Below are positions 26,982 to 34,987 of a stretch of DNA of 39,385 nt, piece after piece. The stretch comes from ZC4RG20 sp964553875. Its GTDB lineage: Bacteria > Pseudomonadota > Gammaproteobacteria > Steroidobacterales > Rariloculaceae. The notes under the pieces were generated by a model. That model searched no databases and had not been told where the DNA came from. It was given only the letters and a program-made list of their open reading frames with translations. The position numbers were made by a program, and so were the translations under genes. Each line of letters starts with the position of its first letter. Within the stretch, counting starts at the first letter, position 1. The DNA lies in assembly GCA_964553875.1 (NCBI GenBank), contig CAZKNH010000022.1, positions 1 through 39,385 of the forward strand, given 5' to 3'.

Positions 26982-27872
26982 TCATGCGAGCGAAAGCGGT
27001 GCCTCGAGATGCGCGAAGGAACGAAGCTTGTCGGGATTCGCGATCGTGTAATGCGCGTAGATGCGCTCTCCGTCCGTCTCGACCGTCGCCACCGAATGGA
27101 GTCGGCCGCCGAACAACGTTGCAAGCGCCGGCTCCCGGTTGACGCGCACGATCCTTCTCTCGACGCGCCCGCGGCTACGCGCGGCGACGGCGAACCAGAG
27201 CCAGGCGATGCGCTCGGCACCGTAGAGCGGCCGGATCGCAGCGATGGCTTTGCCACCGCCGTCCGAGACGAGTGTCGCGTCGGGCGCAAGGAGCGCCTTG
27301 ATCGCGTCTCGATCGCCGCTTGTCGCGACCTCGATGAACCTGCGGAGCAGGCGCGTGCGCGTCTCGTCATCGACGACGAAGCGTCGTCGCCTCGCGGTCA
27401 CGCGCTCGCGCGCGCGATGCACCATTTGCCGGCACGCGGCTTCGGTCTTGCCGAGCATCACGGCGACGTCGGCGTAGTCCTCGTCGAACACGTCGTGGAG
27501 CAGGAACGCCGCCCGCTCTTGCGGCGACAAGGTCTCGAGGAGCACGAGGAACGCGATCGACAGATCTCCTTCGAGCTCGAGCGCGGCTTCCGGGCCCGGC
27601 GCCTCCTGATCGGACAGCGGCTCCGGCAGCCATGGGCCGAAGTAGGCCTCGCGCTCGATCCGCGCACGGCGCAGGCGGTCGATCGCAAGTCGCGTGACGA
27701 CGGTCGTGAGCCACGCCTGCGCCGACTCGACGCGATCGACGTCGACGGATCGCCAGCGCAGATACGCGTCCTGAAGCACGTCCTCCGCGTCGGCCCGCGT
27801 GCTCAGCATGCGGTAGGCGAGGCCGAAAAGACGCGGCCGCTCTTTGTCGAAGACCCGGGTGCGCTCGTCCAC
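26982..27872 (-). CDS. ECF41 group sigma factor with fused SnoaL-like C-terminal domain
   Basis: 296 residues from a GTG at 27872, five bases after an AGGAGGT element. Region 2 (about 10-75) has YRMLSTRADAEDVLQDAYLRW and TTVVTRLAIDRLRRAR; region 4 is about 105-160 (LSPQERAAFLLHDVFDEDYADVA). A SnoaL/NTF2-like domain follows (about 172-290). All three ECF41 hallmarks are visible: WLPEP (81-85) in the linker, DGGGK (204-208) and NPDKL (279-283) in the extension. The extension is known to control activity in place of an anti-sigma factor, and none is encoded here. Its own promoter matches the ECF41 consensus, so it is probably autoregulated. The inducing signal is unknown. Confidence 0.95.
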   Translation of the reverse strand: MDERTRVFDKERPRLFGLAYRMLSTRADAEDVLQDAYLRWRSVDVDRVESAQAWLTTVVTRLAIDRLRRARIEREAYFGPWLPEPLSDQEAPGPEAALELEGDLSIAFLVLLETLSPQERAAFLLHDVFDEDYADVAVMLGKTEAACRQMVHRARERVTARRRRFVVDDETRTRLLRRFIEVATSGDRDAIKALLAPDATLVSDGGGKAIAAIRPLYGAERIAWLWFAVAARSRGRVERRIVRVNREPALATLFGGRLHSVATVETDGERIYAHYTIANPDKLRSFAHLEAPLSLA

Positions 27873-27908
27873 GTGGACCTCCTGTCGACATGGGGCATCA
27901 CGAAGCTA

Positions 27909-27935
27909 GACGTTCGAGCCTCATGGAGTGTGACA
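27909..27935 (-). promoter_or_regulatory. ECF41-type promoter of the sigma gene
   Basis: Minus-strand TGTCACA (27935-27929) and CGTC (27912-27909) are separated by 16 bases. The -10 ends about 37 bases before the GTG at 27872, giving a short leader that includes the ribosome binding site. It suggests positive autoregulation. Confidence 0.8.
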
Positions 27936-28067
27936 CGTCGTGAGCGAGCCGCGATCGCGACGAGCGGCGCGAGGCCCGAGGAAGACGAAGCCGTCGCGAT
28001 CGCCGGCGCGAACGCGATCGGCAGCATCCGTCCGAACTGACCGTTGTTGCCGACGAGCGCGCCCCGA

Positions 28068-28281
28068 TCAACGCAGCTCGGCTAAGGTCTCATCGACGGC
28101 GACGTCGTCCTGCCGAGCCTGGTCCTGGGCGCGCAGTCTGTCCATGCACCTTTCGGCGACGGGCCTGATTTCCACGGCACAGCCGTAGTCGAGTCCCGGG
28201 CACTGTTGAGCGATTTCGACCGCTTCCTCGAGGTTCGCGACCCGCAGGTAGAAGTAGCCGCCGATCAGCTCTTTAAGGCGA
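28068..28281 (-). pseudogene. YCII/DGPF-family fragment (C-terminal part)
   Basis: The readable part, LKELIGGYFYLRVANLEEA and the CPG-x-x-YG-x-x-VEIRPV block, is the C-terminal half of a YCII-domain (DGPF-type) protein. Full members have about 115 residues with an N-terminal YMLL-strand, missing here. Homology begins just beside the stop of the upstream SDR gene, so a deletion seems to have joined the two. YCII proteins are frequent partners of ECF sigma factors of neighbouring groups, which fits the location. A short product from an in-frame start inside the SDR gene's end (28301) is conceivable but lacks half the fold. Confidence 0.65.
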
Positions 28282-29166
28282 TCACGCCGGGAGCGCTGCA
28301 CGGTTCGCCGTCAAGAAGTCGCGCAACGACTGCGGCGGCTTGCCCGTCAGCCGCTCGACGGCGTCGCTCGTGACGTCGAAGTTACCCGCGCGAATGTTGC
28401 GCTCCGTGCCGACGACGAGCGGGATCACGAAAGGCGGCAAGCCGGCCGCGGCGAGCCCCTTCTCGAGCTCCTCGTCCGACACCGGCACGACCTCGATCGG
28501 CTTGCCGGTGACCTCCGACGCGATCTTCGCAATCTCGGGTATGGTCAGGAGCTCGGCGCCCGTGATGTCGAAGCGCTCGTTCGCACCGCCCGACGAGGCG
28601 AGCGCCGCTGCCGCGGCACGCGCGACGTCGTTACGCGGGATGTGCGCAATCCGGCCGCTTCCGGCCGCGGAATACCATTTGCCGGTCGTGAGCGGCGTGG
28701 CCAGCGAGCCGAGCAGCACCTCGGCATACCAGCTCACCCGCAGGATCGTGAACTCGAGCCCGCTCTGCTCGATCGCACGCTCGGTCTCCAGATGATCCGG
28801 CGCGAACGGAATATACGAACGGTCCGGATTCAACATCGACGTGTACAGGATCCGCTTCACGCCGGCGCGCTTCGCGGCGTCGACGGCGGCCTTGTGCTGC
28901 TGGATGCGCAGACCCGGCACGTCGACGCGGTCCGTCGAGATCACGAGCACGCGGTCGGCGCCCGCGAAAGCCGCATCGAGCGACGCCGGATCGCTGAAGT
29001 CCGCTTTGCGTGCCTCGACCCCGGATAGACCCGTCAGCTTGTCGGGCGTCCGCGTCGCGGCAATCACGTTGGTCGCGCCCTTCTCAACGAGCAGCTCGAC
29101 GACGCGACGACCGAGATGTCCGCTCGCGCCCGTGACGACAAGCTTCGAATGGAGAAAGTCGGCCAT
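28282..29166 (-). CDS. NmrA-like SDR family NAD(P)-binding oxidoreductase
   Basis: 294 residues. The Rossmann start VTGASGHLGRRVVE (about 11-24) is the glycine-rich dinucleotide site. GADRVLVIST and AAKRAGVKRILYTSM follow, and the later ILRVSWYAEVLLG block is typical of the NmrA/QOR2 branch (YtfG-like NAD(P)H:quinone reductases). AGGAGGG precedes the ATG, and a good -10 (TATACT, minus strand at 29206-29201) lies about 35 bases upstream without a clear -35. No ECF41 promoter was found in front of it. Oxidoreductases of this type are among the known neighbours of ECF41 sigma genes, so a functional link is plausible. Confidence 0.88.
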   Translation of the reverse strand: MADFLHSKLVVTGASGHLGRRVVELLVEKGATNVIAATRTPDKLTGLSGVEARKADFSDPASLDAAFAGADRVLVISTDRVDVPGLRIQQHKAAVDAAKRAGVKRILYTSMLNPDRSYIPFAPDHLETERAIEQSGLEFTILRVSWYAEVLLGSLATPLTTGKWYSAAGSGRIAHIPRNDVARAAAAALASSGGANERFDITGAELLTIPEIAKIASEVTGKPIEVVPVSDEELEKGLAAAGLPPFVIPLVVGTERNIRAGNFDVTSDAVERLTGKPPQSLRDFLTANRAALPA

Positions 29167-29306
29167 CGGGGCCCTCCTGTGTTCCGAAACGACGCCGCCA
29201 AGTATAGAAGCAAATCTGCGCCGCCCGCCGAGCGGACGAGCCGCAGTGGCGAATCGTTACGGGAACGCGGCCGGAGGCGTCCCGGCGGCCGTAAGAGCGC
29301 CTTCGT

Positions 29307-29930
29307 TCAGATCGGCCTCGAGCCGCGCAGCCGACGCCGGAGCGTCAGGACTCCGCCGAGACCGAGCAACGCGAGACCGCCCGCGCCGACGAAGGGCAGA
29401 AAGCCCGCGGTCCTCGGCAGCCGCGGCTGCTCCTCGTCTGCCTGCGCGAGCAGATCTTCGCTGTCGGTCGTCGGGCTGATCGGCACCTCCTGCGGCTCCG
29501 AGGTTTCAGGCTGTCCGGCGAAGAACGTCGCGGTCAGCTGGTCCTGCGGAACGTAGAAGGTCAACTGGTCTCCCGGCCGCAGATCGCGCGGCGACCGTTC
29601 TCGCCCGTCGATCGTCAGCGAGAGAGTTTCCGGCGGCGTCAGCGTCAACGTATCGCCGCCTTCGAACGCGATCGTGACGCGGTTGCCGCGATCCCTGACA
29701 CGACGTACTTCACCTTCGAAGCGGACGAAGTACCGGCCGTCCCGTTGCATCACCTCGCGACACGCCGTGCCGATGTTCGGATACCGCTCGAGCGCCTCCT
29801 CGGACCACGTCACGTCCTCGCACCGCTCCCCGGTCGCGGTGAACGCTGCATCCGTGCTGCGCTGCGCGAAGACGCTCGTCGTGAGCACGAGAGCAAGCCC
29901 TGCTCCAATGACCGCGATTCGACTGCACAT
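29307..29930 (-). CDS. Sortase substrate: exported protein with LPRTA sorting signal
   Basis: 207 residues. A signal peptide (residues 1-22) leads to a compact domain rich in beta strands (about 60-137, including RYFVRFEGEVRRVRD and GDQLTFYVPQ). An acidic Ser/Thr/Pro stretch follows (about 140-168). The C-terminus has the tripartite sorting signal: LPRTA (171-175), a hydrophobic helix (177-197) and the basic RRRLRGSR tail. The gene follows the sortase by 12 bases, and its AAGGAG element overlaps the sortase stop, so they are co-translated. It is very likely the dedicated substrate. What it is attached to in a Gram-negative envelope is unknown. Confidence 0.85.
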   Translation of the reverse strand: MCSRIAVIGAGLALVLTTSVFAQRSTDAAFTATGERCEDVTWSEEALERYPNIGTACREVMQRDGRYFVRFEGEVRRVRDRGNRVTIAFEGGDTLTLTPPETLSLTIDGRERSPRDLRPGDQLTFYVPQDQLTATFFAGQPETSEPQEVPISPTTDSEDLLAQADEEQPRLPRTAGFLPFVGAGGLALLGLGGVLTLRRRLRGSRPI

Positions 29931-29942
29931 AGCTTCGCTCCT

Positions 29943-30710
29943 TCAGGGTTCATGGGCTGATGCACGACGGCCCGATGCGGCGAGACCATCGGCGGGGTCG
30001 ACGAGCTCGGCGCGCACGATGTATCGCTCGGGCGCGTTGCCGACGAAGTAGAACGGGTAGCAGGTCACGAGCGTCACGCTCGGCGTCTCGGTGGTCGCGA
30101 GGACGTGCACGTCGGTGGGCTTGACGATGCGCATCTCGACGACGCGATAGTGCAGCGTTCGGGGCCCGACTTCGAGGAGGACGTCTGCGTCGATTTGAAG
30201 GCGCTCGAGCGCGCGGAAGAATCCGTCACGATGCGCCGCGATGCCGACATTGCCGTCGGCGCCGAGCGGCGCCGTGCCCTCGATGTGGCCCGCACCGCGG
30301 TTCAGGTTGAGCTCGTTGGTATTGGGGTAGACCGGCACTTCGAGGCCGATCGATGGGATCCGCAGCGCTGCCGCCGGATCGCCGGGACGACCCGTCGCCT
30401 CCGCGTATTCCCTGGCCCGTTCGTCCGACCATAGCGTCTGGTCGATCGCCGCGCGGGACGCGGCGGTGACCCGCGCGGACGAATCAGCGGCCGTGGCTCG
30501 ACCCGAACGTGCAAGGGAACCCGACGTGACGTCCGCGTCGGTGCGCTCCGCCTTCGCGGTCACGCGGTCGCGGCTCGCGAACTGGGCTGCGCGCAAGGTC
30601 TCGAGGCCGCGCACACGCTCGCTCTCGGCCCAGAGGCGCGCGGCGCCGAAGACCATCAGCAGGACGATTCCGGTCAGCCACGCGCCGTACTCGATTCGTC
30701 GCCCCCGCAT
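29943..30710 (-). CDS. Sortase (class D-like transpeptidase)
   Basis: 255 residues. One N-terminal membrane helix (about 10-28) is followed by a variable linker (about 35-110) and a sortase domain (about 115-240). Catalytic residues are visible: His160 in GIAAHRD, Cys217 in TLVTCYPF and Arg229 in APERYIVRA, with the RIPSIGLEVPVY strand ahead. The TLxTC motif is the hallmark of the family. Sortases cleave after Thr in an LPxTG-like signal and attach the protein to an amine acceptor. The partner gene, directly downstream, ends in LPRTA. Class D-like assignment is based on general appearance. Gram-negative sortases are rare. Confidence 0.9.
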   Translation of the reverse strand: MRGRRIEYGAWLTGIVLLMVFGAARLWAESERVRGLETLRAAQFASRDRVTAKAERTDADVTSGSLARSGRATAADSSARVTAASRAAIDQTLWSDERAREYAEATGRPGDPAAALRIPSIGLEVPVYPNTNELNLNRGAGHIEGTAPLGADGNVGIAAHRDGFFRALERLQIDADVLLEVGPRTLHYRVVEMRIVKPTDVHVLATTETPSVTLVTCYPFYFVGNAPERYIVRAELVDPADGLAASGRRASAHEP

Positions 30711-30921
30711 CGGCCACCAATCGCTTCCAAGACATTCTCGAGGCTACGCTTTTTGCGGTGTCGTGCGAGAGGTGAAGCTACCTAGGTTAGGAACGAGTCC
30801 TCGCGGAATCAGGCCGCGGCGGGCGTCTGCGGATCCCCGCGGCCGATGCCGTCGAGCGCTTCGCCGGTGAGATGCGGGATCGGCTCGCGGCTCGAAACCT
30901 TCGTCGCAGTGGCCGAGCTGC

Positions 30922-31350
30922 TCAGAACGTGATGCGCACCGACGGAGCGCTGCGTTGCGCCTCGCCGTGGTACACCGCCTCGATGTTGTTGCCGTCCGGA
31001 TCGAGCACGAAGGCAGCGTAATACCCCGGATGGTAAGGCCGTTCTCCCGGTGCACCGTTGTCTCTTCCGCCGCTCGCCAAAGCGACTTCGTAGAATCGGT
31101 CGACCATGCTCCGGCTGTCGGCCTGGAACGCGAGGTGATGGCGCCCGGTCAGTTGCCCCAGCGCGGCTTCGCTGTCCGGCGTCGACACGAACAGCTCGTC
31201 CGCCCAGAAATACGTATCGTTGGCGCCGCCGATCGGCACTCCGAGGGTCTCGAGGATCGCGGAGTAGAAGCGATACGAAGCTTGAAGGTCCCGCACGACG
31301 AGCTGAATGTGGTCGATCAGGCGTCCACGGTGGATCTCCTGTGTCTCCAT
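30922..31350 (-). CDS. VOC family protein (glyoxalase/bleomycin-resistance fold)
   Basis: 142 residues from the ATG at 31350, which has GGAGGAG about 7 bases upstream; an ATG at 31365 lies upstream of it without a ribosome binding site. IDHIQLVVRDLQASYRFYSAIL (about 12-33) starts the first beta-alpha-beta-beta-beta unit, HHLAFQADSRSMVDRFY the second, and YYAAFVLDPDGNNIEAVYHG closes the fold with the usual metal-site Glu. Activity is unknown; the fold serves dioxygenases, glyoxalases and binding proteins. It is not obviously in an operon with the sortase pair, which begins about 210 bases further along the strand. Confidence 0.88.
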   Translation of the reverse strand: METQEIHRGRLIDHIQLVVRDLQASYRFYSAILETLGVPIGGANDTYFWADELFVSTPDSEAALGQLTGRHHLAFQADSRSMVDRFYEVALASGGRDNGAPGERPYHPGYYAAFVLDPDGNNIEAVYHGEAQRSAPSVRITF

Positions 31351-31814
31351 CTCCGTCTCCTCCATCGGCTCTTCGGTCTGCCGTCACCAGGATAACCGAG
31401 TCACGTTGACCGCGATTGCGAGCTCTCATGGGAGCCAGCGGCACGAAACTGTGCGGCCGTCGGCGGGTTGGGGAGCGGACCTGATTCCCGATGAACCGCG
31501 ATCACGCGAACTTCCCACACGGGGGCCCGAGAAGTAGACCGTCAGACCCGCTCGGGTTCGATCCAAGGCCTCGATCCTGTCGAGGATTCGGGGGGCGTTT
31601 GCATGCTGACCCTGTCGTGGAAATTGTATGTGGCCATGAAAGTCGTGATCTCGAGGTTGGGATCGAAGGCCAATGGCGGCGATGACTTCCTCCTCGGGGT
31701 CATGCCGAGAAATCTTGGGACTGAGCGGAGCCGATCGCTTGGCCCTGGACGGGTTCGACTGCTATTTTCGGCCGCATAACGACAAACATTCCCCCGCGGC
31801 TTCCCTGGCCCTTG
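31351..31814. other. Intergenic region upstream of TonB-dependent receptor
   Basis: About 460 bases between the divergent VOC and receptor genes. Open frames across it show no family pattern and no start signals. I could not identify a promoter, Fur-like box, small RNA or riboswitch. Confidence 0.4.
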
Positions 31815-33959
31815 ATGAAATCTCCGCAACCCGCCGTGCGGCGAACTCCGCTGATCGCCTGCCTCGTCCTCGTGCCCGCCGCCGCATCCGCGGACGAGGC
31901 GGCCGCCGCCGCGGCGCTGCCGACCATCATCGTCACGCCCGATTGGCGGCCCGCGGACGCGCAGACCGTTCCGAAGTCGATCACGCACCTGTCGGGCCCC
32001 GAGCTCGCCGCTTCCGGCATCGAGCATGCGATCGAGCTGCAGTACCGCGTTCCGGGATTCGTGTTCAGGACCAACTCGGTCCTCGGGCAGCCGTATCTGC
32101 GGGGCGTCGGCACGGAGATCATCTCGGCCGGCGCAGAGTCGAGCGTCGCGACTTTCATCGACGGCGCATACATGCCGCGCGCATATCATTCGATCGTCGA
32201 CTTCTTCGATGTCGAGCGGGTCGAGGTCATCAAGGGACCGCAGGCGCTCCATCTCGGCCGCAACGTCGTGGGCGGGGCCGTCAGCGTGCACACGCGGGAT
32301 CCGGGCGAGACTGCTGGCGGCTACGCGGAGCTGACCGTCGGCAGCTACGCCGAGCGGCGGCTGCGCGCGGCCGCGGATCTGCCCGTCTCGGGCACGCCGG
32401 TCGCGTTCCGGCTCGCCGCGTCCCGCGCGGTGCGCGACGGCTACGTCGACAACGTGTACCTCGGCGTCGACGAGAACGACGAGGACTACCGTGCGTGGCG
32501 CGCGAAGATGCGCTACGCGCCGAGCGATGCGCTCGACGTCGTCGTCAGCGTCGAGCGGCACGACGAGGACAGCTCCCGTGCGCTCGGCTCGCAGCCGATC
32601 GTCGGCGTCGGCGTGAACGGCGGCATTGCGAACGGCGGCGTCGTGCCGGCCGATCCGCGGCAGGTGACCGAGAACGTCGCGCCGCAGATCGACACCGCGT
32701 CCGAGCGCTACGGCGCGCGCGTCGTCTGGCGACGAGAGCGCTTCGCGCTGCGCTCGTTGACGACGTACGTCGACACCGCCCTCCGGATCGCGCTCGACCT
32801 CGACGGCACGAACGCGGATTTCGCGGCGAACTATCCGTCCGCGCGTTCGCGGTCCGTCACGCAGGAGCTTCGCCTGACCGCGGTCGGCCGCGGCCCGCTC
32901 GATTGGACTGCCGGCGTCTTTCTGATCGACGAGGACGCGGCCCAGGTTCTCGATACGCATCTGCCGATCAGCGGCACGCGAAGCCATCCCGACGCGCGGA
33001 TCGACACCGAGTCGCAGGCGTTCTTCGGTGAGGTCGGCTATCGCATCGGCCGGTGGCGCGTGCGGGGCGGCGCGCGCTGGAACGAGGATACGCGCAGCAT
33101 CGACCTCGTTCGAACCGTGACGAGCGGCGCCGGCACCACGATCACGACGCAGCGCGATCGGCGCACGTGGCGTGCGGTCACGCCGGAGCTCGGCGCGGAG
33201 CTCGCGCCGCGCGACGGGAGGCTCTACTACATGACGCTCGCGCGCGGGCACAAGCCGGGCGGATTCAACACCTCGGCCGTGCAGCCGCCGTTCGACTCCG
33301 AGCGCCTGGATGCATTGGAGGTCGGCGCGAAGGCTACGCTCGCCGGCGGACGGCTGCGCGTGAACGGCGCGCTCTTCCACTACGACTATCGCGACATGCA
33401 GCTCGATACGCCGCCGAGCGACGCGGCACTCGGCACGTTCCCGATCGTGATCAATGCCGCGGAGGCATCACTGACGGGGCTCGACGTCGACATCGCGCTC
33501 GCGCTTCGGACGGGATCGTTCGTGTCGTTCGGCGCGGTCTGGCTCGACGGCGTGTTCGACGAGTTTGTCTCGGTCGACCCGAACAACCCGAGCGTCGATC
33601 CCGACCGCGCCGGCAACCGGCTGCCGCAGGCGCCGCGTCTGTCGGCGAACGCACGCTTCGAGCACGCGTGGCCGCTCGGGGGCGGTGAGCTCGCCGTCGG
33701 AATCGAGTATCGCCGTCAGTCGACGATGACGTTCAGCCTCTACGCGGACCCCGCGCTCGAGCAGCGGAGCTATGGGCTCGTGAACGCGTCCGTCGGATAC
33801 ACGGGCGCACGCGGGCGTTGGTACGCCGATCTGCATGCGCGCAATGTCACCGACGAGCTCTACGCCGAGACGATCCTGCGCCGCGATCCGGCGAGCGGCA
33901 CGAAGCGTTTCTGGGGCGCGCCGCGCACGGTCGGGCTGCGCGCAGGCTACCGCTGGTGA
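31815..33959 (+). CDS. TonB-dependent outer-membrane receptor
   Basis: 714 residues from the ATG at 31815. A signal peptide (residues 1-27) is followed by a TonB box-like LPTIIVTPD, then the plug domain (about 45-155: GIEHAIELQYRVPGF, YLRGVGTEI, VEVIKGPQALHLGRNVVGGAV). The beta barrel is about 160-714 with alternating strands, and the last residue is aromatic (YRW), as required for outer-membrane insertion. The VEVIKGPQ...GRN pattern is typical of the CirA/FecA-like group seen in carbohydrate- and siderophore-type receptors of environmental Proteobacteria. The ligand is unknown. It is convergent with the BASS transporter (13 bases apart). Confidence 0.92.
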   Translation: MKSPQPAVRRTPLIACLVLVPAAASADEAAAAAALPTIIVTPDWRPADAQTVPKSITHLSGPELAASGIEHAIELQYRVPGFVFRTNSVLGQPYLRGVGTEIISAGAESSVATFIDGAYMPRAYHSIVDFFDVERVEVIKGPQALHLGRNVVGGAVSVHTRDPGETAGGYAELTVGSYAERRLRAAADLPVSGTPVAFRLAASRAVRDGYVDNVYLGVDENDEDYRAWRAKMRYAPSDALDVVVSVERHDEDSSRALGSQPIVGVGVNGGIANGGVVPADPRQVTENVAPQIDTASERYGARVVWRRERFALRSLTTYVDTALRIALDLDGTNADFAANYPSARSRSVTQELRLTAVGRGPLDWTAGVFLIDEDAAQVLDTHLPISGTRSHPDARIDTESQAFFGEVGYRIGRWRVRGGARWNEDTRSIDLVRTVTSGAGTTITTQRDRRTWRAVTPELGAELAPRDGRLYYMTLARGHKPGGFNTSAVQPPFDSERLDALEVGAKATLAGGRLRVNGALFHYDYRDMQLDTPPSDAALGTFPIVINAAEASLTGLDVDIALALRTGSFVSFGAVWLDGVFDEFVSVDPNNPSVDPDRAGNRLPQAPRLSANARFEHAWPLGGGELAVGIEYRRQSTMTFSLYADPALEQRSYGLVNASVGYTGARGRWYADLHARNVTDELYAETILRRDPASGTKRFWGAPRTVGLRAGYRW

Positions 33960-33972
33960 TCCGGCGGGCGCT

Positions 33973-34860
33973 TCAACGCACCGCGCCCGAGACGGGCGCA
34001 ACGTCCGGTGCCGCCGAGCGCTGGAGAAGCACGAACGTGGCGGCCGCGATGTACATGATCAGCGAGTAGACGGCCGCCGGCACGGCCATGGCCGGCGCGC
34101 CGAGCACGCCCGCCGCGATAGCGATCGACGTGCCGCCGCTCTGCATGCCGATCTCGATCGTGAGCGCGCTGCGCGCGCCGCGCGGCAGCCTCGCGAGCGA
34201 CGCGGTCGCGAATGCCGAGACCATTCCGAGCACGCAGAGTGCGAGCGCGGCCGGTCCGGACGATGCGAACATCCCGGGAAGCGTCGTCCTCTCACGCCAG
34301 ACGAGCACCCCGATCAGCACGACCAGCAACAGCACCGACATACGGGCGACGTGCCGACGCCACGCGCGCGCGGCGGGCACGTGCCGGTTGAGCGCCATGC
34401 CGACGATCGTCGGCAGCAGGATCGTCGTCACGATCGCCTCGGACGTTTCCGCGAACGAGAGCTCGACGTCGAGCCGCTCGCCGGCGAATGCCTGACTCGC
34501 GAGGCTCACGTATGCCGGCACGGTCACGACCGGCACGACTTTGCTGACGGCCGTGAGCGCGACGGACAACGCGACGTCGCCGCGCGCGAGATAGGTGAAC
34601 ATCGTCGACGTCGATGCCGACGGGCTCGAGGCGAGCAGCACGAGCCCGATCGCGAACACGGGCTCGAGTCGAAACGCGGCCGCAATGGCGAACGCGAGCA
34701 GAGGAAAGACGCCGAGCATCCCGACGAGACCGAGCGTTGCCGCGCGCGGCTCCGCAGCAATGGCACGGAAGTCTGCGGGACGCAGGTCCATTCCGACCGC
34801 GAGCATCATCATCGCGATCACGATCGGCAGCAGCACGTCGATCGGTAGGCCGGCCTGCAA
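33973..34860 (-). CDS. Bile acid:sodium symporter family transporter
   Basis: 295 residues from a TTG at 34860; another TTG at 34932 would add 24 residues that do not resemble the family. It has eight or more hydrophobic segments and the family marks SPSASTSTMFTYLARGD (first crossover region), and EIGMQSGGTSIAIAAG (second). VLLPIVIAMMMLAVGMDLRPADF is the usual first helix. BASS proteins import organic anions with sodium. It is divergent from the LuxR-type gene at 34988. The start is uncertain because no strong ribosome binding site is seen. Confidence 0.87.
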   Translation of the reverse strand: MQAGLPIDVLLPIVIAMMMLAVGMDLRPADFRAIAAEPRAATLGLVGMLGVFPLLAFAIAAAFRLEPVFAIGLVLLASSPSASTSTMFTYLARGDVALSVALTAVSKVVPVVTVPAYVSLASQAFAGERLDVELSFAETSEAIVTTILLPTIVGMALNRHVPAARAWRRHVARMSVLLLVVLIGVLVWRERTTLPGMFASSGPAALALCVLGMVSAFATASLARLPRGARSALTIEIGMQSGGTSIAIAAGVLGAPAMAVPAAVYSLIMYIAAATFVLLQRSAAPDVAPVSGAVR

Positions 34861-34948
34861 CGTTGACTTTTCCCGTCTGCGCGGTTCTGATATCGGCGAA
34901 GAAGCGTATCGTTGCGGTGAACGCGGCCGCAAGGCTACGACGAGAACG

Positions 34949-34967
34949 ATTCATAACAATTCATAAC
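34949..34967. repeat. Tandem direct repeat, 10-bp period, in divergent promoter region
   Basis: ATTCATAAC occurs at 34949-34957 and 34959-34967, one helical turn apart, between the BASS and LuxR-type genes and 21 bases before the GTG at 34988. Two identical half-sites on one DNA face are typical of a regulator-binding site. The LuxR-type protein next to it is the obvious candidate, but this is inference. Confidence 0.5.
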
Positions 34968-34987
34968 TCGAGTCTGGCCTCCGCAGC

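Noticed and set aside
31542..33380. Long minus-strand open frame opposite the TonB-dependent receptor
   Set aside because: Composition is the reverse-frame shadow of the receptor and no family pattern is seen.
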